A stretch of 64,000 bases of DNA from Bradyrhizobium sp. AT1 (lineage in GTDB: Bacteria > Pseudomonadota > Alphaproteobacteria > Rhizobiales > Xanthobacteraceae). Shown here one piece after another: positions 1-8,139 of the stretch (its first letter is position 1; each line of letters starts with the position of its first letter). The position numbers and the translations under genes were made by a program. The stretch is taken from contig NZ_JXDL01000001.1 in assembly GCF_001590795.1 (NCBI RefSeq), positions 6,127,836-6,191,835 of the forward strand. The letters are read 5' to 3'. The notes under the pieces were generated by a model. That model saw only the letters and a program-made list of their open reading frames with translations. It had not been told where the DNA came from and did no database searches.

Positions 1-47
1 GTCTCAGCGACGGGACAATCCCCCAGAGGAGAAAGCCCTCTCCCCAA

Positions 48-71
48 CCCTCTCCCGCAAGCGGGAGAGGG
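48..71. repeat. Perfect hairpin repeat (ctctcccgc type)
   Basis: An 11-bp perfect inverted repeat (CCCTCTCCCGC / GCGGGAGAGGG) with an AA loop. Related sequence recurs around 4098-4132 and 17462-17600, so it belongs to a short dispersed intergenic family. It could also work as a transcript-end hairpin for whatever lies left of the window. Confidence 0.7.
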
Positions 72-179
72 AGTTCACCGGTGAACTTGGCAAGAGCAAG
101 TGGGCGCACGCTCGCCGGGCTGGCGATTCGTCAGCATCGTTGTTACATTGCCTTCGCGAGGCTGCGACGCGCGTCAGGA

Positions 180-335
180 GCCATATATCCCCGGGGCCTT
201 ATCGATCCTTTAGGGAACTGTCCCTGGCCGGGCCCGTGGGCCCGGACATATGGTGCCCACCTACTTTCGTAGGGAACTCCGGGATCGAGTGCTTCAACGG
301 CGTCCGCGGCTTCGCACTGTTTCTTCTGGTTCGTG
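180..335 (+). ncRNA. ssrS: 6S RNA
   Basis: 6S RNA binds the sigma70 RNA polymerase holoenzyme as a promoter mimic and lowers transcription in stationary phase. I see a long interrupted rod. TCGATCC (202-208) can pair with GGATCGA (282-288). A terminal hairpin CCGGGCCC-GT-GGGCCCGG lies at 228-245. The sequence between them resembles alphaproteobacterial 6S RNAs as I remember them. The gene sits directly upstream of the 5-formyl-THF cyclo-ligase gene, the usual neighbour of ssrS in proteobacteria. Both ends are estimates; the 3' end is placed just before the hairpin at 336-365. A covariance-model search would settle it. Confidence 0.75.
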
Positions 336-365
336 CCTGTTGAATGACAGCGGCCATTCAACAGG
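336..365 (+). terminator. Hairpin after 6S RNA
   Basis: A perfect 11-bp stem, CCTGTTGAATG (336-346) with CATTCAACAGG (355-365), and an 8-nt loop. No U-tract follows, so this is either an atypical terminator or a processing/stability hairpin of the 6S precursor. Confidence 0.5.
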
Positions 366-366
366 T

Positions 367-487
367 GTCATGCCCCGGCTTGACCGGGGTATCCAGTACG
401 CCGCGGCATTTGTGTGACTCACTAACGCCTCTGGAATACTGGATCATCCGCCCCAGTGCGCAAGGGCGCACAAGGCGGGTGATGATA
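367..487. repeat. Dispersed palindromic element, copy 1
   Basis: Begins GTCATGCCCCGG and ends GGCGGGTGATGA. It contains 'atccagtacgccgcgg' and 'ctctggaatactggatc'. The same blocks in opposite orientation occur at 12922-13023. The form is MITE-like, non-coding and typical of Bradyrhizobium intergenic regions as I recall them. The start codon of ygfA follows 35 bp later, so it lies in that gene's leader. Confidence 0.6.
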
Positions 488-521
488 GCGGAGCAAGCCT
501 CCGCCTTCGGAGCAAGCGCGC

Positions 522-1118
522 ATGTCCAACACCAAAGCCGAACTCCGCGCCAAAGCCCTCGCGGCCCGTGACGCGCTGAGCGAGAAGAAGCGCGCCGCCG
601 CCGCGGTCAAACTCGCCAAGCGCGGGTTGCCGTTCGACCTGCTGCCCGGCAGCATCGTCTCCGGCTATTCGCCGATCCGCAGCGAGATCGATCCGATGCC
701 GCTGCTCGCGAAGCTCGCGGAGCAGGGTGCCAAGCTGGCGCTGCCCTGCGTCACCGCGCGTGGCCAGTCGCTGATCTTCCGCATCTTCCATCCGAACGAC
801 CGCCTGATGCTCGGCCCGCTCGGGATTCCCGAGCCGTCGCCGGCGGCTGCTGAAGTCATTCCGGACGTCATGCTGACGCCGCTCGCGGCGTTCGATCGTC
901 TCGGCCACCGCATCGGCTATGGTGCGGGGCATTACGATTTCACCTTCGCGCATTTGCGCAAGGCCAAGCACATCGTCGGCATCGGGCTCGCTTTCGCGGC
1001 GCAGGAGATCAAGGCGGTTCCGGCACTATCGCACGACGTCGCGCTGGATTATGTGCTAACCGAATCCGACGTGTTCGATTTCCGGAGTTCTGAAGTTGCG
1101 CATTCTCTTCGTGGGTGA
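522..1118 (+). CDS. ygfA: 5-formyltetrahydrofolate cyclo-ligase
   Basis: Converts 5-formyl-THF with ATP to 5,10-methenyl-THF in cytoplasmic folate one-carbon metabolism. The 198-residue length fits the family. The C-terminal half has the signature region GHRIGYGAGHYD (around residues 128-139), which binds ATP and substrate, and the earlier GYSPIRSEIDPMPL matches the family's N-terminal conserved block. It lies downstream of 6S RNA, as in many proteobacteria, and its end overlaps the next gene by 23 bp, which suggests co-transcription. The 'ygfA' label follows E. coli. Confidence 0.92.
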   Translation: MSNTKAELRAKALAARDALSEKKRAAAAVKLAKRGLPFDLLPGSIVSGYSPIRSEIDPMPLLAKLAEQGAKLALPCVTARGQSLIFRIFHPNDRLMLGPLGIPEPSPAAAEVIPDVMLTPLAAFDRLGHRIGYGAGHYDFTFAHLRKAKHIVGIGLAFAAQEIKAVPALSHDVALDYVLTESDVFDFRSSEVAHSLRG

Positions 1119-1920
1119 TGTCGTCGGCCGAGCGGGCCGCAACGCCATCGCCGAATATCTGCCCGGCATGGTCAGGGACTGGTCGCTCGATTTCGTCGTC
1201 GTCAACGGCGAGAATTCCGCCGGCGGCTTCGGCATCACGGAGGCGATCTATCAGGAATTTCTCGATGCCGGCGCCGATGCGGTGACGCTCGGCAACCATT
1301 CCTGGGACCAGCGCGAAGCCCTGGTGTTCATCGAGCGCGCCGAGCGTCTGGTGCGCCCCGCGAACTATCCGCGCGGCACGCCCGGCCGCGGCGCCGCTCT
1401 GGTCGAGACCAAGAACGGCAAGCATGCGCTCGTCGTCAACGCTTTGGGCCGCGTCTTCATGACCCCGTTCGACGATCCCTTCGCCGCGCTGGAGCGCGAG
1501 CTCGGTGCGTGTCCGCTCGGCGTCGCCGCGGACGCCATCGTCGTCGATTTCCATTGCGAGGCGTCGAGCGAGAAGCAGGGCATCGGCTTCTTCTGCGACG
1601 GGCGCGCCAGCCTCGTCGTCGGCACGCACACCCATGTCCCGACCGCCGACCATCAGATCCTCTCGGGCGGCACCGCCTACATGACCGACGCCGGCATGAC
1701 CGGCGATTACGATTCCATCATCGGCATGCAGAAGGAAGAACCGCTGCGCAGGTTCACCTCGGGCATTCCGTCAGGCCGCTTCGAGCCGGCCGCGGGCGCG
1801 GCGACGCTCAGCGGCGTCGCGGTGGAGACAGACGACGCGACGGGCCTCGCGCTGAAGATCGCGCCGGTGCGGATGGGTGGAAGGCTGGAGCCGGCGACGC
1901 CGAGATTCTGGTTGAGCTGA
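1096..1920 (+). CDS. YmdB-family metallophosphoesterase (TIGR00282 type)
   Basis: A 274-residue calcineurin-like phosphoesterase of the YmdB type. Characterised members hydrolyse 2',3'-cyclic nucleotides or cAMP and affect biofilm formation and sporulation. Metal-binding motifs visible are GDVVGR near the N-terminus, NGENSAGG, GNHSWD, DFHCEASSEK and GTHTHVPTAD. The start is a TTG inside the end of ygfA, with GGAG eight bases upstream; this is the only start that preserves the metal-binding GDVVGR motif. The overlap with ygfA implies translational coupling. The substrate here cannot be told from sequence. Confidence 0.88.
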   Translation: MRILFVGDVVGRAGRNAIAEYLPGMVRDWSLDFVVVNGENSAGGFGITEAIYQEFLDAGADAVTLGNHSWDQREALVFIERAERLVRPANYPRGTPGRGAALVETKNGKHALVVNALGRVFMTPFDDPFAALERELGACPLGVAADAIVVDFHCEASSEKQGIGFFCDGRASLVVGTHTHVPTADHQILSGGTAYMTDAGMTGDYDSIIGMQKEEPLRRFTSGIPSGRFEPAAGAATLSGVAVETDDATGLALKIAPVRMGGRLEPATPRFWLS

Positions 1921-1962
1921 AAGCCAAAGCCACTCACCCGGTGTCGTCCTCGGACGACGATA

Positions 1963-2045
1963 TCAGCTTTGCCCTCCGCAGCGGACATCGGCGGGCAACC
2001 AAGGGACGTCCGCTTTGGGCCAGAAGCGGAAAAGCGAAATGACAA
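1963..2045. repeat. Dispersed repeat ('FWPKAD' type)
   Basis: Read on the minus strand this stretch translates to FRFWPKADVPWLPADVR, a peptide string I recall from many spurious ORFs in Bradyrhizobium and Rhodopseudomonas genomes. It marks a dispersed non-coding palindromic repeat (tccgcttctggcccaaagc...). It fills the gap between ymdB and the minus-strand gene at 2072. Confidence 0.5.
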
Positions 2046-2071
2046 CCGCTGTCGCGTAGCACCGGTCCCAG

Positions 2072-2485
2072 CTAAAGACAGATTGGATGAAGTTGGCCAG
2101 TTGCCTTGGCGATCTTCCCGTCTGCTGTTCGGTCGATAATAATGGAGTACCGTTCGCTACACGGACCAGCGTGTCGGCTCCAGAGCATATAGACAGAATT
2201 CGGTGTAGATGACCCTTGGACCTGGAAACCACCGTCGGCGATGAGCTTAGTCGCGCCTTCAGCGTCGGAGCCGACTGGGAAAGCCTGAATGACGAACATA
2301 GAAAATGCCTTTCTCGTCTCTTCGTAAGAGCGAACGCCTTTCGGCGCGAATTCTTCCATGAAGGCCGGAAAGGGATCTGCTCGCGATAGTGCATAAGCAA
2401 AGAGAACTGTGCCCGCAACGGCCACAACGGTCGCGCTCCCAAACACCACACCGAAGATGAGCAGAATGCGTTTCAAAGAGTCCAT
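2072..2485 (-). CDS. Small membrane-anchored hypothetical protein
   Basis: 137 residues. Residues about 7-32 form one hydrophobic helix after a short positively charged start (MDSLKR), so the protein is probably anchored in the inner membrane with the rest in the periplasm. A motif PCSERYSIIID sits in the C-terminal half, and two cysteines (in GPCSER and HPICL) could form a disulphide. I recognise no family. It stands alone between repeat-rich intergenic stretches. Coding status is inferred from the clean start, signal-anchor pattern and lack of an alternative on the other strand. Confidence 0.6.
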   Translation of the reverse strand: MDSLKRILLIFGVVFGSATVVAVAGTVLFAYALSRADPFPAFMEEFAPKGVRSYEETRKAFSMFVIQAFPVGSDAEGATKLIADGGFQVQGSSTPNSVYMLWSRHAGPCSERYSIIIDRTADGKIAKATGQLHPICL

Positions 2486-2826
2486 CCATACGAGGCATCG
2501 AAAGCATAACCGATTGCACTTTGGCGTAGCTACAACTTAAGTCTTAAGCCTTCTAAGATTGATCAATGTCCGTTGAGGGTCATTTGCAGACGTTCCCAGT
2601 CGGGTCAGGCCAGGTCTGCTCATCCCTTGGAAACGGGCAGTCCCGAATGATGAGTGCACGCCTTGCCGCGCACTTGCCAACCGTGCCCCATAACCGCAAG
2701 GGCCAATTGTTTCGCGAAGCTGGTCGCCCCACGTCTTCGCCAAACGCTTGCTGCCGCGTATGGGTCCCGGATCTGCGCTTCGCTTGTCCGGGACGACAGC
2801 GGAGATTGACGCGCAATGCGTCAATC
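2486..2826. other. Gene-free stretch with repeat fragments
   Basis: No supported gene. It contains two repeat fragments. The first, at 2564-2600, is 'aatgtccgttgagggtcatttgcagac', which reads SANDPQRTL on the minus strand, a string I recall from dispersed repeats. The second, at 2758-2797, is half of a palindromic element (gggtcccggatctgcgc...gtccgggacgac) that is complete at 46039-46187. Confidence 0.5.
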
Positions 2827-3963
2827 TCAGGTGACCGCGCCGCGCGCCGCGATCGGCCAAAGCGCTTCCACGCGGGCGTCCGGCGTATTGAAGCCGCGCA
2901 CGCCGACATACCAGTCGTAGAGGTTGACGGTCGGGTCGCAATGACCGGGGATCAGCGTCACCTTGTCGCCGAGCGCCAGCCGCGACGAAGCGCTGTCGAA
3001 CTCGAGCACGCCGTGCTCGTCGGAGGGCCGGTGATAGCGCAGGTCGGGGCGGCCCAGCACGGCCGGAAATCCGCTGTCGTTCGACAGGGCCTTGTGGCCG
3101 GCATCGATGACCGCGCGTTCGCCGGAGGCGGTGCTCATCACGGTCGCGATCACGAACAGGGCATGCTCGAACGGGCTGGCGTTGCGCGTCCCGTCGGCGA
3201 CGTTTTTCGCGTAGTCGGCGTCCATGAAAATATAGGAGCCGGCCTGCAATTCGTTCCAGATGCCGCTCGCGCCTTCGAGCTCGAAGGTCCCGGTTCCTGC
3301 GCCTCCAATCGTCCGGCATTGAAAGCCCGCGTCCTTGAGGGCGCGCAGCGTCTCGCTGGTCGCGCTCGCGGCGCTCACGATGGCCGCGCGCCGCTCGTCC
3401 GGCGTGCGCAAATGCTGGGCGGAGCCGTGATAGGCCTGCAAACCGCCAAACGACAGGAAGCGTGACCCCGCCACCTGCCGCGCCAGGGCGGCCGCCGCCG
3501 GGCCCGGCCTGACGCCGCAGCGACCGGCGCCGACGTCGATTTCGACCAGCACTTCGATGTGCGAGCCGGCCCGCTCCGCGGCGAGCGCCAGTTGCTCGAC
3601 AGCGATGGAATCGTCGACGCAAACGCTGATGCGCGCGTGGCGCGCCAGGCCTGCGAGCCGTTCCAGCTTCCGCGGGCCCACCACCTCGTTGCTGACGAGC
3701 ACGTCGCTCACCCCGCCGGCCACCAGGATCTCGGCCTCGGCGACCTTCTGGCAGCACATGCCGACGGCGCCGCGCGCTATCTGCTTGGCCGCGATGATCG
3801 GCGACTTATGGGTCTTCGCATGCGGACGCAACCTGACGCCGAGCTTGCCGACCGCTGCCGCCATGGTGTCGAGATTGCGCTCGAAGGCGTCGAGGTCGAT
3901 GATCAGCGCCGGCGTATCGATCTCGGACAACGGCGCGCCGATTTGGGCGGGTGGAAGGGGCAT
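2827..3963 (-). CDS. D-threonine aldolase / 3-hydroxy-D-aspartate aldolase-like enzyme
   Basis: A 378-residue fold-type III PLP enzyme of the DSD1/D-threonine aldolase family, which cleaves beta-hydroxy-D-amino acids to glycine (or glyoxylate-linked products) and an aldehyde using PLP and a divalent metal. The PLP lysine is in RPHAKTHKSP (around residues 47-56). The C-terminal metal site is PGHCDPTVNLYDW, with His and Asp separated by one residue as in the family. The start ATG at 3963 precedes the conserved IDTPALIIDLDAFERN. It is transcribed alone on the minus strand, downstream of the molybdenum hydroxylase operon but with about 190 bp between. Serine racemase/D-serine dehydratase-like specificity is possible. 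Confidence 0.82.
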   Translation of the reverse strand: MPLPPAQIGAPLSEIDTPALIIDLDAFERNLDTMAAAVGKLGVRLRPHAKTHKSPIIAAKQIARGAVGMCCQKVAEAEILVAGGVSDVLVSNEVVGPRKLERLAGLARHARISVCVDDSIAVEQLALAAERAGSHIEVLVEIDVGAGRCGVRPGPAAAALARQVAGSRFLSFGGLQAYHGSAQHLRTPDERRAAIVSAASATSETLRALKDAGFQCRTIGGAGTGTFELEGASGIWNELQAGSYIFMDADYAKNVADGTRNASPFEHALFVIATVMSTASGERAVIDAGHKALSNDSGFPAVLGRPDLRYHRPSDEHGVLEFDSASSRLALGDKVTLIPGHCDPTVNLYDWYVGVRGFNTPDARVEALWPIAARGAVT

Positions 3964-4097
3964 CGAAAGCCAGTCGATTGGATTCGGGTCCGCGCCCCGA
4001 ATGTGCGGCAGCCTTTCTATGGCAACAACTGTCGCCGCACCAGTGGCGGCGCCTTCGATGCTCGGGGCAGGCGGCGGGGGTGGCCGCCCGCTCCGTT

Positions 4098-4132
4098 TCG
4101 CGCCACCTTCTCCCGCAAGGAAGAAGGTGCAG
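4098..4132. repeat. Half copy of the 'cgccaccttctcccgcaag' repeat
   Basis: The sequence 'cgccaccttctcccgcaaggaagaaggtg' matches the right half of the element at 17548-17600. It lies between the aldolase gene and the cytochrome gene. Confidence 0.5.
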
Positions 4133-4151
4133 CGTCAGACGCGGCGGAGAC

Positions 4152-5495
4152 CTATTCCGCTGTCTGCTTCCTCAACCCCGCCACATCCTTCGCCGTGAGC
4201 TTCGAGCCCTTCGCGCCGAACCGCGCCGTGACGTAATTCGCCACCGCCGCGATCTCGTCGTCGGTATACGCCTCGCCGAATGCCGGCATCGACAGCGCGT
4301 CATCCGGCGTGTGCCGCTTGGTCCCCGACAGCACGATCTGCGCGACGTTGGTGGCGGCGGGATCGTTGACCGCCCAGGTACCAGTCAGCGTCGCCATCGG
4401 CGACACTGGACTTTCGCCACTCCAGCCGTGGCAGCTGGCGCAGGCACCGGCGAACAGCATCTTGCCGCGCGCATCCGCCGTGACGCCGTCCTTGTGCGAG
4501 GCGGGCGCGACCGGCGCTGTGGTCGCCGGCAGGTCGGGCGAGGGCTGCGGCGGCACGCTGCGCAGATAAGCAACGACGGCGCGGATGTCCTCGGGCGCGA
4601 ACTGGCTGAAGCTGTGGTCGACCGCCTCGCCCATCGGACCCGAGGCCGCGCCATGGCCCGGCGCATGGCCGAGCGACAGGTACGAGATCAGGTCCGCATC
4701 GCTCCAATTGCCAAGGCCCGTGGCCTTGTCGGAGGAGATGTTGAACGCCCGCCAGCCCGTCGTGATGGCGCCGGCGAACTTCTTGCGGTTGTCCAGCGCG
4801 AAGCCGAGATTGCGCGGCGTGTGGCACTCGCCGCAATGGGCCAGCGCCTCCGCGAGATACGCACCACGATTCCATTCCGGGCTCTTCGAAGTATCGGGCG
4901 CGAAGCGCGTGTCCGGATTGAATACGGCCGACCAGGCAATCATCGCCCAGCGCTGGTTGAACGGAAACGACAGCGTATTGTCGGGCGCTTTCGCGCGCAC
5001 CGCCGGCAGGCTGAATAAGTATGCCTTCACCGCCAGCACGTCCTCGTCCGTCATGAACGTATAGGACGTGTAAGGCATCGCCGGATAGAGCCGGGCGCCG
5101 TCGCGGCGCTTGCCGTGCTGGACCGCGTTCAGGAAATCCTGGTCGCTGTAATTGCCGATGCCGGTGTCCTTGTCGGGCGTGATGTTGGTCGAATAGAGCG
5201 TGCCGAACGGCAGCTTGAAGGCGAGCCCGCCGGAATAGTCCTTCTCGCCCGGCTTGGTGTGGCAGACCATGCAGTCGGCCGCCTTGGCGAGATATTCGCC
5301 GCGTTCGACCAGGCTCGCTTTCTCGAGCTTGGCCGGCACGCCGGTCGGCTTGCCCGCGCGATAGTCTGCGAGCGCCACCTTCGTGCCGCCGGCGAAGTCG
5401 AGCGGGCCGGGCCCGCGGACGATGAAGATGCCGAGCGCCACTGCGACGATGGCGATCACGACGAGGCTCGTGAGGATACGCATCTTGCCGCTCAT
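4152..5495 (-). CDS. Triheme cytochrome c, electron acceptor of the molybdenum hydroxylase
   Basis: 447 residues with an N-terminal membrane anchor (about 6-27) and three CxxCH heme-c sites: CMVCH 75-79, CGECH 221-225 and CASCH 352-356. This matches the triheme c-type subunit of membrane-bound aldehyde/alcohol dehydrogenases, which passes electrons to the quinone pool or oxidase on the periplasmic face. Its ATG overlaps the stop of the upstream molybdopterin subunit by 4 bp, so the two are co-translated. The complex has no FAD subunit, consistent with the cytochrome taking electrons from the 2Fe-2S protein. Confidence 0.9.
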   Translation of the reverse strand: MSGKMRILTSLVVIAIVAVALGIFIVRGPGPLDFAGGTKVALADYRAGKPTGVPAKLEKASLVERGEYLAKAADCMVCHTKPGEKDYSGGLAFKLPFGTLYSTNITPDKDTGIGNYSDQDFLNAVQHGKRRDGARLYPAMPYTSYTFMTDEDVLAVKAYLFSLPAVRAKAPDNTLSFPFNQRWAMIAWSAVFNPDTRFAPDTSKSPEWNRGAYLAEALAHCGECHTPRNLGFALDNRKKFAGAITTGWRAFNISSDKATGLGNWSDADLISYLSLGHAPGHGAASGPMGEAVDHSFSQFAPEDIRAVVAYLRSVPPQPSPDLPATTAPVAPASHKDGVTADARGKMLFAGACASCHGWSGESPVSPMATLTGTWAVNDPAATNVAQIVLSGTKRHTPDDALSMPAFGEAYTDDEIAAVANYVTARFGAKGSKLTAKDVAGLRKQTAE

Positions 5496-7660
5496 GCCTT
5501 CTTCCCCGCAGCCAGCAGTTTCCGATCGAGCGGCAGGCGCCGCAGCGCCACGCCGGTCGCGGCGTAAATCGCGTTACGCAGTGCCGGTGGTCCGGCCGTG
5601 GTGCCGGTCTCGCCGATGCCGCCGGGAGCTTCGCCGCTCTTGACGACGTGAACCTCGATCTTCGGCGTCTGGTTGATCCGCAGCATCCGGTAGTCGTTGA
5701 AGTTGGATTGCTGGACGCGGCCCTTGTCGATGGTGATCTCGCCGTAGAGCGCGGCGGTCAGGCCGAAGATCAGCCCGCCCTCGACCTGAGCCACGATCGT
5801 ATCGGGATTGACGGCAATGCCGGTATCCACCACGGAGGTCGCACGGCGCAGATTGATCTCGCCCTGTTCGTCGACCTCGGCTTCCACGACGGTGGCGATA
5901 AAGCTCCCGAACGAGGGCTGCAGGCACACGCCGCGCCCGACGCGCGCCGGCAATTGCTGGCCCCAATTGGCCTTTTCCGCTGCGAGATTGAGCACAGAGA
6001 GGAAGCGCGGCTGCTGGGCCAGCATGCCACGGCGAAACTCGACCGGATCCTTGCCCGCCTTGCGCGCCAGTTCGTCGATGAAGCATTCGACCGCGAACAC
6101 GTTGTTGTTGGGCCCGACCCCGCGCCAGAACCCGGTCGGGACCGCCGGCGGCTCGGCACGCACATACTCGACGTGGACATTCGGGATGTCGTAGGGCACG
6201 TCGGTGGCGCTGTCGATCGCGTCGATATCGATGCCCTTCTGGAAGGCCGGCGGCAGCCAGCGCGCGATGATCGCAGCGCCGGCGATCCTGTATTTCCAGC
6301 CGACGATCCTGCCGTCCGACAAGGTCGCTGCGATCGTGTCGCGATAGACCGGTCGATAGACGTCGTGCTGGATGTCCTCCTCGCGCGTCCACACCACTTT
6401 AACCGGCCCGTCGACCTGCTTGGCGATGCGAACGGCCGCGACCACCATGTCGGGCTCGAGCTTGCGGCCGAAGCCGCCTCCCAGGAGATGGTTGTTGACG
6501 ATCACCTTCTCGATCGGGAGCCCGGCGGCCTTTGCGGCCTCCGACTGCACACGCGCCATGATCTGCGTGCCAGTCCAGATTTCGCAGGAGTCGGGCTTGC
6601 AATGGACCGTGGCGTTCAACGGCTCCATCGTTGCGTGGGCGAGAAACGGCAGCTCGAACGACGCTTCGAGTTTTTCACCGCTCGCGAGGCCCTTGGCGAT
6701 GTCGCCGGTGGATTTGGCGACCACGCCGTCCTTTGCGCTGGCGGCGCGCAGATCGTCCCAGATCGCTTTCGAATTGATCTTCGCGTTCGGTCCCTCGTTC
6801 CACTCGATCACGAGGGCATCGAGGCCTTTCTTCGCCGCCCACATGTGATCGCCGACGACGGCGACGAGATCGTCGAGTACGACGATCTTTCGCACGCCAG
6901 GAATCTTCTTCGCGGCGCGGTCATCGACCTTGCCGACCTTGCCGCCAAACACCGGGCACTGCGCCAGGGTCGCGAACTTCATGTCGGGCACGATGGCATC
7001 GATGCCGTAGACGGCCTTGCCATTGACCTTGTCGGGGGTGTCGAGCCGCTTGAACGGCCGGCCGATATAAACGAAATCCTTGGGGTCCTTGAGGGGGACA
7101 TCCTTGGGTGGCGTCTGGCCGCTTGCGGCAGCTGCCAGGGCACCATAGGTGAGCATGCGGCCGCTTTCCTTGTGGGTCACCACACCCTTCGATGTCGTGC
7201 AGCTCAAGGGATCGACGCCCCATTGCGTGGCTGCAGTCTGCACCAGCATGGCGCGCGCGCTTGCGCCGGCTTCACGCAGCGGCTTCCAGAATGCGCGGAC
7301 CGACGTGGAGCCGCCGGTGGCCTGGATGATGAAGATCGGATTGCCGTACAGCTTCTCGTTGGCGGGTGCGTGCAGCAACCGGACCTTCGACCAGTCCCCG
7401 TCGAGCTCTTCCGCCAGGATCATCGAGACCGCGGTGTAGATACCCTGTCCCATCTCGACCTGCGGCATCACCAGCGTGGTCATGCCGTCCGGGTCGATCC
7501 GGATGAAGGCGTTCGGCGTGAACTTGCCGTCGGTCGTATCAGGCGGCTGCACCGGCTCGTTGACGGCGGCGCGCAGCGGCAAATGGAAGGCGAGCAGGAA
7601 GCCGCCGGCAAGGCCACCGGTGAGAAGCGCGCGGCGGGAAACGCTGTTGTGTGCATTCAT
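5492..7660 (-). CDS. Molybdopterin-binding subunit of an aldehyde/isoquinoline oxidoreductase-type enzyme
   Basis: A 722-residue xanthine-oxidase-family large subunit. It starts with a twin-arginine signal (SRRALLTGG, then a hydrophobic stretch to about residue 32), so the folded Mo-cofactor enzyme is exported to the periplasm. Conserved blocks include MPQVEMGQGIYT, the glycine-rich GGGFGRKLEPD and GGIGETGTT near the C-terminus, where the active-site Glu of GETG is expected. The arrangement resembles isoquinoline 1-oxidoreductase beta subunits and membrane aldehyde dehydrogenases. It is the second gene of a three-gene minus-strand operon (2Fe-2S, Mo, cytochrome c). The substrate is probably an aldehyde or N-heterocycle; this cannot be decided here. 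Confidence 0.9.
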   Translation of the reverse strand: MNAHNSVSRRALLTGGLAGGFLLAFHLPLRAAVNEPVQPPDTTDGKFTPNAFIRIDPDGMTTLVMPQVEMGQGIYTAVSMILAEELDGDWSKVRLLHAPANEKLYGNPIFIIQATGGSTSVRAFWKPLREAGASARAMLVQTAATQWGVDPLSCTTSKGVVTHKESGRMLTYGALAAAASGQTPPKDVPLKDPKDFVYIGRPFKRLDTPDKVNGKAVYGIDAIVPDMKFATLAQCPVFGGKVGKVDDRAAKKIPGVRKIVVLDDLVAVVGDHMWAAKKGLDALVIEWNEGPNAKINSKAIWDDLRAASAKDGVVAKSTGDIAKGLASGEKLEASFELPFLAHATMEPLNATVHCKPDSCEIWTGTQIMARVQSEAAKAAGLPIEKVIVNNHLLGGGFGRKLEPDMVVAAVRIAKQVDGPVKVVWTREEDIQHDVYRPVYRDTIAATLSDGRIVGWKYRIAGAAIIARWLPPAFQKGIDIDAIDSATDVPYDIPNVHVEYVRAEPPAVPTGFWRGVGPNNNVFAVECFIDELARKAGKDPVEFRRGMLAQQPRFLSVLNLAAEKANWGQQLPARVGRGVCLQPSFGSFIATVVEAEVDEQGEINLRRATSVVDTGIAVNPDTIVAQVEGGLIFGLTAALYGEITIDKGRVQQSNFNDYRMLRINQTPKIEVHVVKSGEAPGGIGETGTTAGPPALRNAIYAATGVALRRLPLDRKLLAAGKKA

Positions 7661-7668
7661 GGCGAACC

Positions 7669-8139
7669 TCAGGACTGACGGCCGTTGGCGGCCTGCTTGA
7701 TGGCCTCGCGGATGCGCACATAGGTGCCGCAGCGGCAGATGTTGCCCGCCATCGCGGCGTCGATGTCGGAATCATCGGGATGGGGCGTGGCGGCCAGCAA
7801 TGCTGCGGCCGACATGATCTGGCCGGACTGGCAATAGCCGCACTGGATCACTTCGGCATCCAACCAGGCTTTCTGCACCTTGGCGCCCGCCGGCGTGCTG
7901 CCGACGTGCTCGATGGTGGTGACGGCGCGATTGGTGACCGCGCCGACCGGCAGCACGCAGGAGCGCACGGCCTTGCCGTCGACATGCACCGTGCAGGCGC
8001 CGCATTGCGCGATGCCGCAGCCGAACTTGGTCCCGGTCATGCCGAGGATGTCGCGCAGCACCCACAGCAGCGGCATGTCAGGGGGCGCTTCGAACGATTT
8101 CGTTTCGCCATTGATGATGAGAGTTGTCGCCATGTGCAT
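7669..8139 (-). CDS. (2Fe-2S)-binding subunit of the molybdenum hydroxylase
   Basis: 156 residues with the two [2Fe-2S] clusters typical of small subunits of xanthine-oxidase-family enzymes. The plant-ferredoxin type cluster is [15 protein letters not shown] followed by a later Cys; the helical-domain cluster is CGYCQSGQI with NICRCGTY. It transfers electrons from the Mo centre to the cytochrome c. It is the first gene of the operon, 8 bp before the Mo subunit. It has no signal peptide and is expected to travel through the Tat system with the large subunit. Confidence 0.92.
   Translation of the reverse strand: MHMATTLIINGETKSFEAPPDMPLLWVLRDILGMTGTKFGCGIAQCGACTVHVDGKAVRSCVLPVGAVTNRAVTTIEHVGSTPAGAKVQKAWLDAEVIQCGYCQSGQIMSAAALLAATPHPDDSDIDAAMAGNICRCGTYVRIREAIKQAANGRQS

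Noticed and set aside
2537-3757. 406-codon minus-strand frame over the aldolase gene
   Set aside because: Different frame of the aldolase gene; arginine-rich, no motifs.
5648-7678. 676-codon plus-strand frame opposite the Mo subunit
   Set aside because: Shadow of the well-supported molybdopterin subunit; low complexity.
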